Source: CAYVVT01 sp964454335
Lineage (GTDB): Bacteria > Fidelibacterota > UBA8477 > JABMPR01
Assembly (NCBI GenBank): GCA_964454335.1
Contig: CAYVVT010000006.1
Span: forward strand, 1-64,000
DNA: 64,000 nucleotides
Direction: 5' to 3'
A program made the translations under genes and the position numbers. Under the pieces are notes generated by a model. It was not told the origin of the DNA. It did not search any database and saw nothing but the letters and a program-made list of their open reading frames with translations. Position 1 is the stretch's first letter. Every line of letters starts with the position of its first letter. Below, one piece after another: positions 27,294 through 37,014 of the stretch.

Positions 27294-28607
27294 TCAGTAT
27301 AGTTCTTTCCTTTCCCGGCCGAAGAAGTGGGACAGAACCTTGATCATCTTGGCCTGGTCATGCGATCCGGCCGTCTCCCGGATGGAATGCATGCTCAGCA
27401 TGGCGTTACCGACATCGACCGTACGGATCCCTAGATTGGTTGCAGTGATAGGGCCGATGGTAGAGCCGCAAGGCAGATCAGTCCTGTGGACATAGTTCTG
27501 GATATCGACCTTTACCTCCTTCGCCAGAGCCCGAAAGACGCTGGCCGAGCCACCGGTGCTGGCATAGCGCTGATTCGCATTCACCTTGATCACCGGGCCG
27601 GCGTTCATCATCACCTGGTGCTGGGTATCGTGGTATTCTGAATAATTCGGGTGCACCGCATGGGCACCATCCGCCGAGATGCAGAATGAGCGGGCGATCA
27701 TGCGGGGCAGGGCATCTGCGCCCTCGTCAAGGGCTTGAGAGATCCGCTGCAGGACATCGCGGATAAAGGGTGAAGCTGCTCCATTCACAGTGTTGGAGCC
27801 AATCTCCTCAGCATCGAAAAGTGCGATAACGCTTGTAACCGGAAGATCCTCACCCTGCTCGATAAGGGCGTCCAGCGCGGCGTGGCACATCATGAGATTG
27901 TCGATACGGCCACTGTAGATGAAGTCGCCGTTCAGCCCGCCCTGTACTGCAGCCTGCAGATCGATGAGCTCCAGGTCCCAGCCTGTGATGGAATCCGCAT
28001 CGATTTCGAGCTCAGCAGCCAGCAACTTCAGAAGCGTATTCGTATCCACCTCGCTATCACCGCTGTCCAGGGCGATCATGGGGGCCAGATGCTTCTGCTT
28101 ATCCAGTTTCAGACCTTCCTTGTTCACCTCACGGTTGAGATGAATGGCCAATTGAGGAATACGGAGGATGGGCCGGTCTATGCGCAAGCCTTTCTGTTCG
28201 ATGCCCTGTTTGGTCTTGAACGAGATCCTCCCGGCAAGACCCAGGTCTCGATCAGTCCAGGTACCCAGAAGCGGACTGCCATAGACCTCGACACCAAACT
28301 GCAGATAGCCTGCCTTTGAATAGACCGGGTTGGCCTTCAGATGCAGTCCCGGGGAATCTGTGTGGGCACCAATAACTCGTACGCCAAGATGATTCTCCTG
28401 ACCCATCTGCCAGGCGATGATCCCGGATCCGCTGCGAATGACATAGTAGCGTTCACCCGCTGTAAGTTGCCAACTGTCCGCCTCGGACAGTCGGGTATAA
28501 CCGGCGGTCTTCAAGCGGTATTCCGATTCCGTAACAGCGTGGAATGAAGTAATCCCCTTGTCCAGATAGGCTAACAGGTCGTTGATGATATGTTCGTCGT
28601 TGATCAT
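27294..28607 (-). CDS. apeB: M18-family aminopeptidase
   Basis: Cytoplasmic dodecameric metallo-aminopeptidase of 437 aa, usually preferring acidic N-terminal residues. It shows IGAHTDSPGLHLK (first metal histidine and aspartate near residues 78-90), FDAEEIGSNTVNGA (catalytic Glu-Glu) and SADGAHAVHPNY (metal site) near residue 310, and the C-terminal MHSIRETAGSHD. Start ATG overlaps the dprA stop as ATGA, so it is coupled to dprA. Confidence 0.93.
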   Translation of the reverse strand: MINDEHIINDLLAYLDKGITSFHAVTESEYRLKTAGYTRLSEADSWQLTAGERYYVIRSGSGIIAWQMGQENHLGVRVIGAHTDSPGLHLKANPVYSKAGYLQFGVEVYGSPLLGTWTDRDLGLAGRISFKTKQGIEQKGLRIDRPILRIPQLAIHLNREVNKEGLKLDKQKHLAPMIALDSGDSEVDTNTLLKLLAAELEIDADSITGWDLELIDLQAAVQGGLNGDFIYSGRIDNLMMCHAALDALIEQGEDLPVTSVIALFDAEEIGSNTVNGAASPFIRDVLQRISQALDEGADALPRMIARSFCISADGAHAVHPNYSEYHDTQHQVMMNAGPVIKVNANQRYASTGGSASVFRALAKEVKVDIQNYVHRTDLPCGSTIGPITATNLGIRTVDVGNAMLSMHSIRETAGSHDQAKMIKVLSHFFGRERKELY

Positions 28608-29701
28608 GACATCCCCTTACGAGTGAAATACTTTCCGGGCAACTGGTTGATGAGTCCTTTCATCTCAAGTCGCAATAATATACCCAGCAATGAATAGGTG
28701 GGCAGCTCAAGGGCTGCCGAAAGGTCGTCTATGTGCCGGGCTTCCTCCCCGATCTCCATGAATACGCTGCGTTCTTCGTCATCCAGGGCAAATAGCAATT
28801 CTGTCTGGCCTGGGGATCTGCCCATGCGGTAACGCTCGCCCAGTTCTTCCATAACGTCTTCGATGCTGCAGACCAGGTGTGCGCCCTGCTTGATTAGGCG
28901 ATTGGTGCCGATGCTCTGTCCACTGAATATGGATCCCGGTATGGCAAAGACCTCACGATTCTGATCCAGCGCCAGGAAGGCTGTTATGAGGCTTCCACTG
29001 CGTTCAGCGGCTTCGATGATGACAACGCCTTTCGACAGTCCGCTGATGATCCGATTCCTCCTGGGAAAATTCTGAGCATCCGGTTTGGCACCCATGAGAA
29101 ATTCTGATATGATGAGGCCCTTCTCGGCGATCTCTTCCAGCATGCCCTTGTTCTCCGCCGGGTAGGCCCGGTCCACACCGCAGCCCATTACTGCAACGGT
29201 ACTCCCGCCATTCATCATGGCTGTGCGATGTGCAACGGTATCAATACCCCTGGCAGCACCACTCACCACTGAGAAATCGTGACGGCTGAGATCTGTACTC
29301 AGGCGTTCCGTGACCTCCAGACCATACTTGCTGGGTGTTCTCGTGCCTACGAGTCCGATACCCGGCAGGTGCAGCAGATCCGCTTTCCCACGACAGAAAA
29401 GAGCGATTGGCGGATCATATATCTCTCGAAGGATCTGTGGATAGGCTTCATCCCACTGGGCGATGAGCTGCACCGAGTATTTATCCATAAGCATTCCCTG
29501 GGCATCCAGGAGTTCATCATCCGGTGTCGCCAGGATGCGTTTGGCCAGCTCATCAGAAACACCGGGAACGGTGATCAGATCTGCGAACTTCGCCTTGAAG
29601 ATCCCCTGGATATCGTCAAAGAATCGCAGCAGGTCGAGTGCCTTTACCGGACCGATACCGGGTATACAGAGAAAGCGCAGTAGGTCACGCTGCATGCTCA
29701 T
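28604..29701 (-). CDS. dprA: DNA-processing protein DprA
   Basis: Loads RecA on incoming single-stranded DNA during transformation. The protein of 365 aa has an N-terminal helix-hairpin-helix/SAM-like part (RFLCIPGIGPVKALDLL), the Rossmann domain with VGTRTPSKYG, SGAARGIDTVAH, GCGVDRAYPAENK and FPRRNRIISGLSKG, and a C-terminal winged-helix (DLSAALELPTYSLLGILLRLEMKG). I start at ATG 29701 (MSMQRDLL), overlapping obg by 17 nt; an upstream ATG adds 13 odd residues. Downstream apeB is coupled. Confidence 0.93.
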   Translation of the reverse strand: MSMQRDLLRFLCIPGIGPVKALDLLRFFDDIQGIFKAKFADLITVPGVSDELAKRILATPDDELLDAQGMLMDKYSVQLIAQWDEAYPQILREIYDPPIALFCRGKADLLHLPGIGLVGTRTPSKYGLEVTERLSTDLSRHDFSVVSGAARGIDTVAHRTAMMNGGSTVAVMGCGVDRAYPAENKGMLEEIAEKGLIISEFLMGAKPDAQNFPRRNRIISGLSKGVVIIEAAERSGSLITAFLALDQNREVFAIPGSIFSGQSIGTNRLIKQGAHLVCSIEDVMEELGERYRMGRSPGQTELLFALDDEERSVFMEIGEEARHIDDLSAALELPTYSLLGILLRLEMKGLINQLPGKYFTRKGMS

Positions 29702-30671
29702 GCTCCTGAATGAGTGTTGCCAGGCGTTGCACCAGCGCATCGAGACCCTCGCGGCTGACAGCGCTGAAAGGATGGACCTCCACCGGCTCGAAGACGCTCA
29801 TCCTGGGGACGCCCTGAATGCTGTCCATCTTGGTGATCCCCAGGATGCGTTTGCGTTCCAGCAGTTCAGGATTATGCAGCTTGATCTCGTCGTAGAGTTT
29901 GCGATAGGACTCGCCGGGCTCTTCGTCATTGGCATCCACCAGGAAGAGCAGCACCTTGCAGCGTTCGACATGACGCAGGAACTGAGCCCCGAGACCCTTG
30001 CCCCTGTGAGCGCCTTCAATAAGCCCGGGTATATCGGCCATCACAAAACTGGTGAATTCTCCGGATTTGACGATCCCCAGGTTGGGTGTCAGTGTTGTAA
30101 AGGGATAATCGGCGACCTTTGGTCTGGCCTTGGACACCACGGAAAGCAGCGTCGATTTACCTGCATTGGGAAATCCCACCAGCCCGACATCCGCCAGCAC
30201 CTTCAATTCGAGGTCCAGGTCCCTGCTCTGTCCCTCTCGGCCTGGCTCCCATTCCCGGGGGGCCTGATGGGTAGGCGTCACGTACTCGGCATTGCCCCGG
30301 CCACCACGGCCGCCATGGGCCACAGTGATCCGGTCAAAATCTTCGTGCAGATCGGCAAGGACCTCCCCTGTCTCACGATCCCGGACCACTGTCCCGGGGG
30401 GTACACGGATCTCGACATCAGCGCCGCTCTTACCATGCTTCAGGCTGCCTTCGCCATGGCGTCCACGCTCGGCCTTGTAATTGCGGTGATAACGCACATC
30501 CTGAAGCGTATGCAGTTGAGGATCCACCACCATGACCACTGAACCACCGCTGCCACCATTTCCACCGCTGGGACCGCCTTTTGGTACGAATTTCTCACGG
30601 CGGAACGCCACGCAGCCATCGCCGCCTTTACCGGCAGTGACAGCTATCCTGGCAAGGTCTACGAACTGCAT
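29685..30671 (-). CDS. obgE: GTPase Obg
   Basis: Essential ribosome-associated GTPase of 328 aa. The glycine-rich Obg fold (AGKGGDGCVAFRREKFVPKG and GGNGGSGG) covers about residues 1-158; the G domain has GFPNAGKST (G1), TTLTP (G2), DIPGLIEGAHRGKGLG (G3) and TKMD (G4, with T in place of the usual N). Start ATG at 30671 follows the family pattern MQFVDLARI; the 44-codon upstream extension overlaps the lipoprotein gene and is rejected. It has no C-terminal TGS/OCT extension. Confidence 0.95.
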   Translation of the reverse strand: MQFVDLARIAVTAGKGGDGCVAFRREKFVPKGGPSGGNGGSGGSVVMVVDPQLHTLQDVRYHRNYKAERGRHGEGSLKHGKSGADVEIRVPPGTVVRDRETGEVLADLHEDFDRITVAHGGRGGRGNAEYVTPTHQAPREWEPGREGQSRDLDLELKVLADVGLVGFPNAGKSTLLSVVSKARPKVADYPFTTLTPNLGIVKSGEFTSFVMADIPGLIEGAHRGKGLGAQFLRHVERCKVLLFLVDANDEEPGESYRKLYDEIKLHNPELLERKRILGITKMDSIQGVPRMSVFEPVEVHPFSAVSREGLDALVQRLATLIQEHEHAA

Positions 30672-30676
30672 GGGAA

Positions 30677-31210
30677 TTAATTCTGTTCCAGATCCCGAAC
30701 CCAGTGGTCCAGCTGTCGTTTGAAATAAACCAGAAAACTTCGCTCCGGCAGTTCCATACTCTCGATAACGGCCAGTGCTGCAGACTCCGCATCGATGGCG
30801 CACAGGATGGAGATCCCCTGTTCATTCTCCCAACCGTCCATGACACCGGCATGCTGCATGATCTGTTCGATGATAATGGGTAGATCGCTCAGGTAATTGA
30901 AGCGCTGCTCCGGGTTGAGTTCGGGCAGTTTCTCATCAAAGAAACCGGTGATGATGGGTTCAATACTGGACGCCAGCCGCTCATTTAGCATGGATTGTGC
31001 CGTTTGTCCGGCGAGCTGAATATCGCCCCTGTAGCTCGCAGGCAGGTCGATGACGACATAAACCGTATCCCGTGTTGGGTGTGTGACACCCACCCAGCCA
31101 GGCTGCAGACCCGATCGAACGCTGGGCATGTCATAGATGCCGGTACGGTCCGCGCAGTTCAACAGGAACAGGAATGCCGTCAGACACAGGATTGAGATGC
31201 GTACATTCAT
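30677..31210 (-). CDS. Putative lipoprotein, function unknown
   Basis: The 177-aa protein has a lipoprotein signal (ILCLTAFLFLLNCADR, with LLNC as lipobox and Cys near residue 20). The mature part is soluble with a predicted alternation of strands and helices, no repeats, and a conserved-looking WVGVTHPTRDTVYVVIDLP segment. It lies between hutH (4-nt overlap with the hutH stop) and obg (5 nt). I do not recognise a family. Confidence 0.7.
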   Translation of the reverse strand: MNVRISILCLTAFLFLLNCADRTGIYDMPSVRSGLQPGWVGVTHPTRDTVYVVIDLPASYRGDIQLAGQTAQSMLNERLASSIEPIITGFFDEKLPELNPEQRFNYLSDLPIIIEQIMQHAGVMDGWENEQGISILCAIDAESAALAVIESMELPERSFLVYFKRQLDHWVRDLEQN

Positions 31211-32727
31211 TCAGAACCAAGCCTTTCCACGGCAGTCTCAAAATCGAAATCAAGCAGGCTGGCCCGCGCCCGGTCAATGTTTTCACTCAATACAGTGTCC
31301 TGGGGGGCGAAGGGCACATTGGAACGCAGACGATCGTACATGCCCTGGCTGTTTGGCGCCAGCTTGTATCTGTCATTCAGGTCCGAGGCCTGTGCGGCGC
31401 AGAGGTATTCAATGGCGAGAATGGACTCAGCCCCATCAAGAATGCGATTCAGCTTGTGACCGGCGGCAGGAGCCATGCTCACATGGTCCTCCTGATTGGC
31501 GCTGGTGGGGATGGTATCCACAGACGCCGGGTGGGAAAGGATCTTATTCTCCGAAGCGAGGGCTGCAGCCGTCACCTGAGCGATCATGTAGCCTGAGTTC
31601 AGACCGGGTTCCTCGCTGAGGAACATGGGTAGATGGCTTTGCAGCGTATCCTGTGACGCAGCAATGCGTCGTTCGCTCATGGCAGCGACATCTGTGATGG
31701 CGATGGCCATGTAATCCATGGCATGGGCCAGGGGTGCCGCATGGAAGTTACCCCCGGAAAGGATCTCACCGGAATCGGTGAAGGTCAGTGGGTTATCCGT
31801 GGTACTGTTCAGTTCCCGGCTGACGATATTCTCACTGAATTCCAGAATGTCCCAGAGGGAGCCATGGACCTGGGGCATGCAGCGGATGCTGTAAAAATCC
31901 TGTACTTCCTCACAGTCCTCATGGGCCGCCCGGTAGCCACTGTTCTCCATAAGCTTCTCGAGTATTTCGGCCGCCTTCTTCTGTCCAGCCTGATTTCGTG
32001 CTTCCTGGATCTCGGGTCGGAAGGCCGTATTGGTAGCCATGAGCACTTCGGTAGTAAATGCGCCCATTGCATTTACGGAGAAGAAGAAACGGCGTGCACG
32101 GAGACAGGCTTTCACCGCCAGGGCAGCACTGACCTGGGTCCCGTTGATCAGTGACAAGCCCTCCTTCTCTGAGAGTTTGAGTGGTACTATACCGGCCTTG
32201 ATGAGATGGCTTTCAGCCTCTTGGGCCTCTCCGTTGATGAGGAAGCTGCCCTCACCTACCAAAGGCAATGCCAGGTCGGCCAGCGGGGCAAGATCGCCAC
32301 TGGCGCCAACACTGCCCTGGCTGCGGATCGCAGGCAACAGCCCCTTGTTGTAGAAGCGTACCAGGGTTTCCACCGTCTCAACTCGAATACCCGAATAGCC
32401 CCGGGCGAGGCTATTGATCTTGAGGATGAGGATGAGTCGAACGATGTCCTCGGGAAAATATGGACCCACACCGGCGGCATGACTGCGAAGGAGGTTGAGC
32501 TGCAGCTCTCTCAATTTGTCTGCGGGAATACGAGTATTGGCAAGTTTGCCAAATCCGGTATTTACACCGTAGACCGTCTCATCCCGCTGAACGACCCGGT
32601 CCACAAGACGCCGGCTGTCATTGATGCGGTCAATCGCCTCTGGACCAAGTCTAAGCTCAGAGGGTTCGGAAAGTTCCTCTGACAGCGATCTCAGATCGAG
32701 TGAAAAACCATCTAGGATCATGGTCAA
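31207..32727 (-). CDS. hutH: Histidine ammonia-lyase (aromatic amino acid lyase)
   Basis: Deaminates histidine to urocanate using the self-made MIO cofactor. The 506-aa protein carries the MIO tripeptide Ala-Ser-Gly in GSVGASGDLAPLADLAL near residue 145, preceded by YGVNTGFGKLA near 53-63, and STTDNPLTF near 310. The rest of the hut pathway is not in the window. Tyrosine and phenylalanine lyases share these motifs; the selectivity loop was not assessed. Start at ATG 32727 or two codons later. It is 36 nt from the helicase gene. Confidence 0.88.
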   Translation of the reverse strand: MTMILDGFSLDLRSLSEELSEPSELRLGPEAIDRINDSRRLVDRVVQRDETVYGVNTGFGKLANTRIPADKLRELQLNLLRSHAAGVGPYFPEDIVRLILILKINSLARGYSGIRVETVETLVRFYNKGLLPAIRSQGSVGASGDLAPLADLALPLVGEGSFLINGEAQEAESHLIKAGIVPLKLSEKEGLSLINGTQVSAALAVKACLRARRFFFSVNAMGAFTTEVLMATNTAFRPEIQEARNQAGQKKAAEILEKLMENSGYRAAHEDCEEVQDFYSIRCMPQVHGSLWDILEFSENIVSRELNSTTDNPLTFTDSGEILSGGNFHAAPLAHAMDYMAIAITDVAAMSERRIAASQDTLQSHLPMFLSEEPGLNSGYMIAQVTAAALASENKILSHPASVDTIPTSANQEDHVSMAPAAGHKLNRILDGAESILAIEYLCAAQASDLNDRYKLAPNSQGMYDRLRSNVPFAPQDTVLSENIDRARASLLDFDFETAVERLGSE

Positions 32728-32763
32728 CTCCCGTGACAGAGTTCTGCTAAAATGATATTCCCC

Positions 32764-35613
32764 TTACAGTCCATGTGTACGATACCATGCCCGAATCCCT
32801 TCCACCAATTCATTTTCATTTGGTGCAGGAACATGTGGTATCGGCGTTGAGTTGCGGAAATAGTCGCCATAGCGTTTGGTGAAGATACGGTCATCCAGGG
32901 AGATGATGGCGCCAAAATCCGAAGTCGTCCGGATGAGGCGGCCCACACCCTGCTTGTACTTGATAGCTGCTTCGGGTACTGAATAACCCATGAAGTCATT
33001 CTCGCCGGCTGCTCGCAGGGCTTCTGAGTTCGCCTTGACGATGGGCTCTGATGGCACCTGGAAGGGCAGCTTGGCGATGACCAGCAGCTGCAGGGCTTCG
33101 CCGGGTATGTCAACCCCTTGCCAGAAGCTATCGGTGGCCAGGAGAATGCTGCCCGGTGTATTGCGGAACTGGTGAATGAGATCCGCCCGGCTGGCACGGT
33201 TACTCTGCACCAGGATCTGGCGGCTGGAGAACTTGTAGCGTTCCTCCAGTTCCTCCTGCCAGGAAAGGAGCATGGTATAGGAGGTGAAAAGGATCATGGT
33301 GCCCACGGGATGCTCCTTCCAGATACCGTCCAGGGCGTTCAGGACCCTGCCGGTATAGGTGCTGGCATTCTGGGATCCGAGGTAGGTAGGCACAAAAATG
33401 CGGGCCTGGTCCTCGTAATAGAAGGGTGATGGATAGTCCTTGGTGGTCAGGCGATCGTTACCCATGAGACCCAGGCGCTTCACCACGTAGTCGAAACTGC
33501 CATCAACACTCAGTGTACCTGAAGTGAGAATCAGGGATGAAAGATCCTCGAAAACTTCCGAGACGATCTGCTCACCCACGGCCAGCGCAACCTGGAAGAA
33601 GCGGATCTGGGGATCATTCTGTCGGGGAATGATCTCAAACCAGTAGATCATGGTCTCGTCATCCGCCTTTGCCTGGCTCTCCATCAGTCCGATGGTGCCT
33701 TTGAGGTTATCCAGATAGCCCTCGAAACGTTTCTGCATCTCTCCCAGCCTCGACAGGCTGGCTTCCGGCAGGGCTTCGAGCTGTTTGATCACCCGTCGGG
33801 TTATATCCCCCAGTACACCAAGCTCGGAGAGCAACTGGTACCAGGTCCCCTGAACCGGTCCGAAAACGTCATCCTCGGCCTTGTACAATTCCTTGAAGGT
33901 GAAGGTGGCATGCTGAAGCTGGGATGCCCGGGTTTCCCGGAACTCATCGAAGAATTCCTTCAGTGCCTTGCGGCAATCCTCGATCTTGTCCTCCAGATCG
34001 TTCACCTCGGTCATGAGGGCCGATTTCTCATTCTCATCCAGGGGAACCAGCATGTGCCGCAATTCGATACTGAGACCGGTCTTCTTCCTTCCCCGGTAGA
34101 AGAGCTGGTCAAGGACATAGCGCAACTGCTTGTAGGAAAATTCCCCTGCAAAGTATTGATAGGCACTCTTTTCCAGCAGATGCGCCTCATCCACGATGAG
34201 ACGTTCATAGGGCGGCAGGATGGCGTGCCCGGCAGCGGCATCGGCCAGCAGCAGGCTGTGATTGATCACCACCAGGTCGGCTTTACCGCTTTCCTGCCGG
34301 ATCCGTCCCAGGTAGCAGTGTTCATTGGATGCGCAGATGGGCGTGGTACAGAAACCTGGTTCGCTGCAGAGCTTCGACCACAACAGGGCGTTCCCCGCTG
34401 TGGAGAATCCGTTGTGCTCATCGATATCACCGGTCTGTGTCTCCCTGGCCCAGACCACAAGGGATTGCAGAGCTTCCCGATCGCGGTCCGTGAATCGCCA
34501 GTCGAGGTCACGAATGGCGTGCTGCCACTTGGTCTTGCAGAGATAGTTGGCACGGCCCTTCAGCAAAATTGCCCGGAGATCCATGCCCAACTCATTCTGA
34601 ATAAAAGGGATCTCCTTGTGAAAGAGCTGATCCTGGAGATTCTTGGTGTTGCAACTGATGACCAGGGGGGCGTCCTCACCGATCTGTTTACGTGCCAGGA
34701 TGGCCGGGACCGAATAGGCCAGGCTCTTGCCTACGCCGGTGCCGGCTTCCGCCAGCAGAAATTCATCATCCTGCATGATCTGCTGGGTATCGGCGGCCAT
34801 ATCGATCTGGGCCTGGCGTGGTTCGTAGCCATCCAGCTTCTGGGACAGGAAGCCATCCGTCTTGAAGATATCGTCCAGCAGAAAGGCGCTTTTCCCATTC
34901 TCGCTGTGACGGATGTTAGGCTTCTTCTGAAAGGGTTGTGGATGCCAATCCGGGCGTGGGATGGGCTCTTTTCCGGAAATGAGCCAGTTCAGCGCGTTGA
35001 TGTACAGTTCACGGTTGGGCAGCTCAGTGCCTTTGAGCACCGCCACCAGGGTCTTGAGCTCATCCTCGCCGACACGATTCATCTCTGAGACGAGATTCAG
35101 CAGGATATCGGCCACCAGGTCGGCATCATAATCGGCGCGGTGGGCGCCTTCCCTTGATATGCCGTAGAAATCCGCAACCGTGGCCAGACGATGGTTGATG
35201 GTATCGTATCTGAAGACGCGTGAAAGGCTGAGTGTATCAACCAGCTGGTTCTTAAGTGGATAGCCATCCACATGGGTGCGCTTCTCCTGTAGAAAGGCAA
35301 AATCGAACTGGATATTGTGTGCCACCAGCGGCCAGTCGCCGAGGAAATCGTAGATATCGTCGAATACCTCCTCCAGTTCCGGCGCGTTGGCCACCATCTT
35401 GTCGGTTATGCCGGTGAGGCGGGTGATAAATTCAGGAATGGGTATAGGCGGCTTGACGAACTGCTGCATACGTTCCGTAGGCACACCGTCCACAACCTTC
35501 ACGGCACCGAATTCGATGATATAGTCGCTTACCGGGTCCAGACCGGTGGTCTCGAGGTCGTATGAGATGAAGGTTCCGAGGCCCAAACCCTGGAGATAGT
35601 CTTTAAATTCCAT
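32764..35613 (-). CDS. dinG: DinG-type helicase with N-terminal DnaQ-like exonuclease
   Basis: A 949-aa fusion. Residues about 1-170 are a DEDDh 3'-5' exonuclease (ISYDLETTGLDPVSDYIIEFGAV, HNIQFDFAFL, HRADYDADLVADIL). The rest is an XPD/DinG superfamily-2 helicase: Walker A AEAGTGVGKSLAY near 292, DEAH in VDEAHLLE near 478, and motif VI GVGRLIRTTSDFG near 895. Four cysteines (CKTKW, then CSEPGFC...C and CYLG) between motifs Ia and II could bind a 4Fe-4S cluster, as in E. coli DinG and XPD; Firmicute-type exo-DinG proteins often lack it. Likely role: unwinding of damage-associated structures. Confidence 0.9.
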   Translation of the reverse strand: MEFKDYLQGLGLGTFISYDLETTGLDPVSDYIIEFGAVKVVDGVPTERMQQFVKPPIPIPEFITRLTGITDKMVANAPELEEVFDDIYDFLGDWPLVAHNIQFDFAFLQEKRTHVDGYPLKNQLVDTLSLSRVFRYDTINHRLATVADFYGISREGAHRADYDADLVADILLNLVSEMNRVGEDELKTLVAVLKGTELPNRELYINALNWLISGKEPIPRPDWHPQPFQKKPNIRHSENGKSAFLLDDIFKTDGFLSQKLDGYEPRQAQIDMAADTQQIMQDDEFLLAEAGTGVGKSLAYSVPAILARKQIGEDAPLVISCNTKNLQDQLFHKEIPFIQNELGMDLRAILLKGRANYLCKTKWQHAIRDLDWRFTDRDREALQSLVVWARETQTGDIDEHNGFSTAGNALLWSKLCSEPGFCTTPICASNEHCYLGRIRQESGKADLVVINHSLLLADAAAGHAILPPYERLIVDEAHLLEKSAYQYFAGEFSYKQLRYVLDQLFYRGRKKTGLSIELRHMLVPLDENEKSALMTEVNDLEDKIEDCRKALKEFFDEFRETRASQLQHATFTFKELYKAEDDVFGPVQGTWYQLLSELGVLGDITRRVIKQLEALPEASLSRLGEMQKRFEGYLDNLKGTIGLMESQAKADDETMIYWFEIIPRQNDPQIRFFQVALAVGEQIVSEVFEDLSSLILTSGTLSVDGSFDYVVKRLGLMGNDRLTTKDYPSPFYYEDQARIFVPTYLGSQNASTYTGRVLNALDGIWKEHPVGTMILFTSYTMLLSWQEELEERYKFSSRQILVQSNRASRADLIHQFRNTPGSILLATDSFWQGVDIPGEALQLLVIAKLPFQVPSEPIVKANSEALRAAGENDFMGYSVPEAAIKYKQGVGRLIRTTSDFGAIISLDDRIFTKRYGDYFRNSTPIPHVPAPNENELVEGIRAWYRTHGL

Positions 35614-35651
35614 TATGAGATGTTCTGTATATCTTTCTGTGTATCAGTATC

Positions 35652-36827
35652 TTAGAGGCCTGCAAATGCTCGGGTTACATCAATGAGAATGGAAGGTTTA
35701 TGCTTGGCGGCAGTGGCAAATACCTTGAGGAGACCCAGTTTCTCCGACGGGATCTGTGAAAGCTCCTGGGCCATGTTGTCCAACTGTTCGTCGGAGAGGT
35801 CGCGGATGGCCTTGGAGATGCGGTGCATGCGTTCGTAGTTCTTGCCGCCCACCTTGTGCCAGCGGGCAGGATATTCTTTCAATCCCTTCTCACTGACATC
35901 ACCAGCCTGGATGGCCTCAGCGGCGACCTGACCTCCGAGGCGGGCACAGTGCATTCCCGAGACGATACCGCCACCGGTGACAGGATTGACCGTACGGGCA
36001 GCATCCCCTACCAGCAACAGTCCATCGCTGGTGATCTTCTTCAGGGTATGGGCTACGGGTATACCACCGGCGACAGCGGTCAAGACAGCGGCATCGGGGA
36101 AATACTTCTCCAGAAATGCATGTACCAGCTGCTGGGGGCTGTATTCCTTTGTATAGGTACCTTCCACACCGATCCCGATGTTGGCCATGCCTTCACCTTT
36201 GGGGAAGACCCAGAGATAGCCTCCCGGAGCCCAGTTCATCCCCACATAGAAATCGATGACATCCTGCTCCACGTCCACGTTCCCCACGGTGACCTGGTAT
36301 CCTGATTCCGTATCGTGCAGCTTCAGAGCCGTACGCAATCCAGCCATACGGCCGATCCTGGATTCCACACCGTCGGCGCCAATGACCAATTTTGCCGTGA
36401 GTGTCCGGCGTTCGCCAAAATGCTGGTATTCCACTCCACAGACAGCCCCGTCAATGATCTTAAGTCCATCGACGTAGGCACGGGTCTGTATATCGGCCCC
36501 GGCATCGGCAGCCCTGCTGGCTAGGGCATAGTCGAAAAGGCGTCTGTGCAGAACATAACCGCCGGTCTGCGGCGTGCTGAACTCGATGGCCGTATTGGAG
36601 GGCGAGCGCATGCGGATGCGGCTTACAGTTGCTGCTATCCACTGGGGATCAGGTTCGATGAAGGGACGCAGCCCTTCGTCGCTAACGGCCTCACCGCAGC
36701 GCACCGGGTAGCCGATGTCACGGTCCTTCTCAAGGATGATGGTGCTGAGGCCGGCTCTGGCGGTCTCAAGGGCAGCAGTGGAGCCTGCCGGTCCCCCACC
36801 CACCACGATGACGTCATAGTCAGCCAT
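35652..36827 (-). CDS. Geranylgeranyl reductase-family flavoprotein
   Basis: FAD-dependent oxidoreductase of 391 aa. The N-terminal Rossmann motif is DVIVVGGGPAGSTAAL, followed by RCGEAVSDEGL, the GADGVESRIGRMAG block and LLVGDAARTVNPVTGGGIVSGM (second FAD motif). This is the pattern of digeranylgeranylglycerophospholipid and menaquinone side-chain reductases. Start ATG at 36827 overlaps the ferredoxin stop as ATGGCTGA, and the ferredoxin is the obvious electron donor. The upstream 42-codon extension is antisense-like and rejected. Substrate (quinone tail or prenyl lipid) is inferred only. Confidence 0.85.
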   Translation of the reverse strand: MADYDVIVVGGGPAGSTAALETARAGLSTIILEKDRDIGYPVRCGEAVSDEGLRPFIEPDPQWIAATVSRIRMRSPSNTAIEFSTPQTGGYVLHRRLFDYALASRAADAGADIQTRAYVDGLKIIDGAVCGVEYQHFGERRTLTAKLVIGADGVESRIGRMAGLRTALKLHDTESGYQVTVGNVDVEQDVIDFYVGMNWAPGGYLWVFPKGEGMANIGIGVEGTYTKEYSPQQLVHAFLEKYFPDAAVLTAVAGGIPVAHTLKKITSDGLLLVGDAARTVNPVTGGGIVSGMHCARLGGQVAAEAIQAGDVSEKGLKEYPARWHKVGGKNYERMHRISKAIRDLSDEQLDNMAQELSQIPSEKLGLLKVFATAAKHKPSILIDVTRAFAGL

Positions 36828-37014
36828 CGACCACCTCGACCGTTTCCCGTGTCTCAAGGACGTCAATGGGACAGACCCAGACGCAGATATCGCAATCGAT
36901 GCAGGTATCGTGGATGATCTTGATATCGGCTTCAAAAAGCTCGATGGCATCAACGGGACAGACAGCTACGCAGGTCCCGCAGAAATCACATTTATTCTCT
37001 TTTACATGTATCAT
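36820..37014 (-). CDS. 2[4Fe-4S] ferredoxin
   Basis: Small electron carrier of 64 aa with two complete cluster motifs, CDFCGTCVAVCPVDAI near residues 9-24 and CIDCDICVWVCPIDVL near 38-53. It overlaps the downstream flavoprotein gene by 8 nt and precedes it, so the pair should work together, as in archaeal and some bacterial geranylgeranyl reductase operons. Confidence 0.93.
   Translation of the reverse strand: MIHVKENKCDFCGTCVAVCPVDAIELFEADIKIIHDTCIDCDICVWVCPIDVLETRETVEVVDG

Noticed and set aside
29463..30542. 359-codon plus-strand open frame
   Set aside because: Antisense to dprA and obg; no recognisable domain.
33910..35088. 392-codon plus-strand open frame
   Set aside because: Antisense to the DinG helicase, which has complete motifs; the product has no family pattern.
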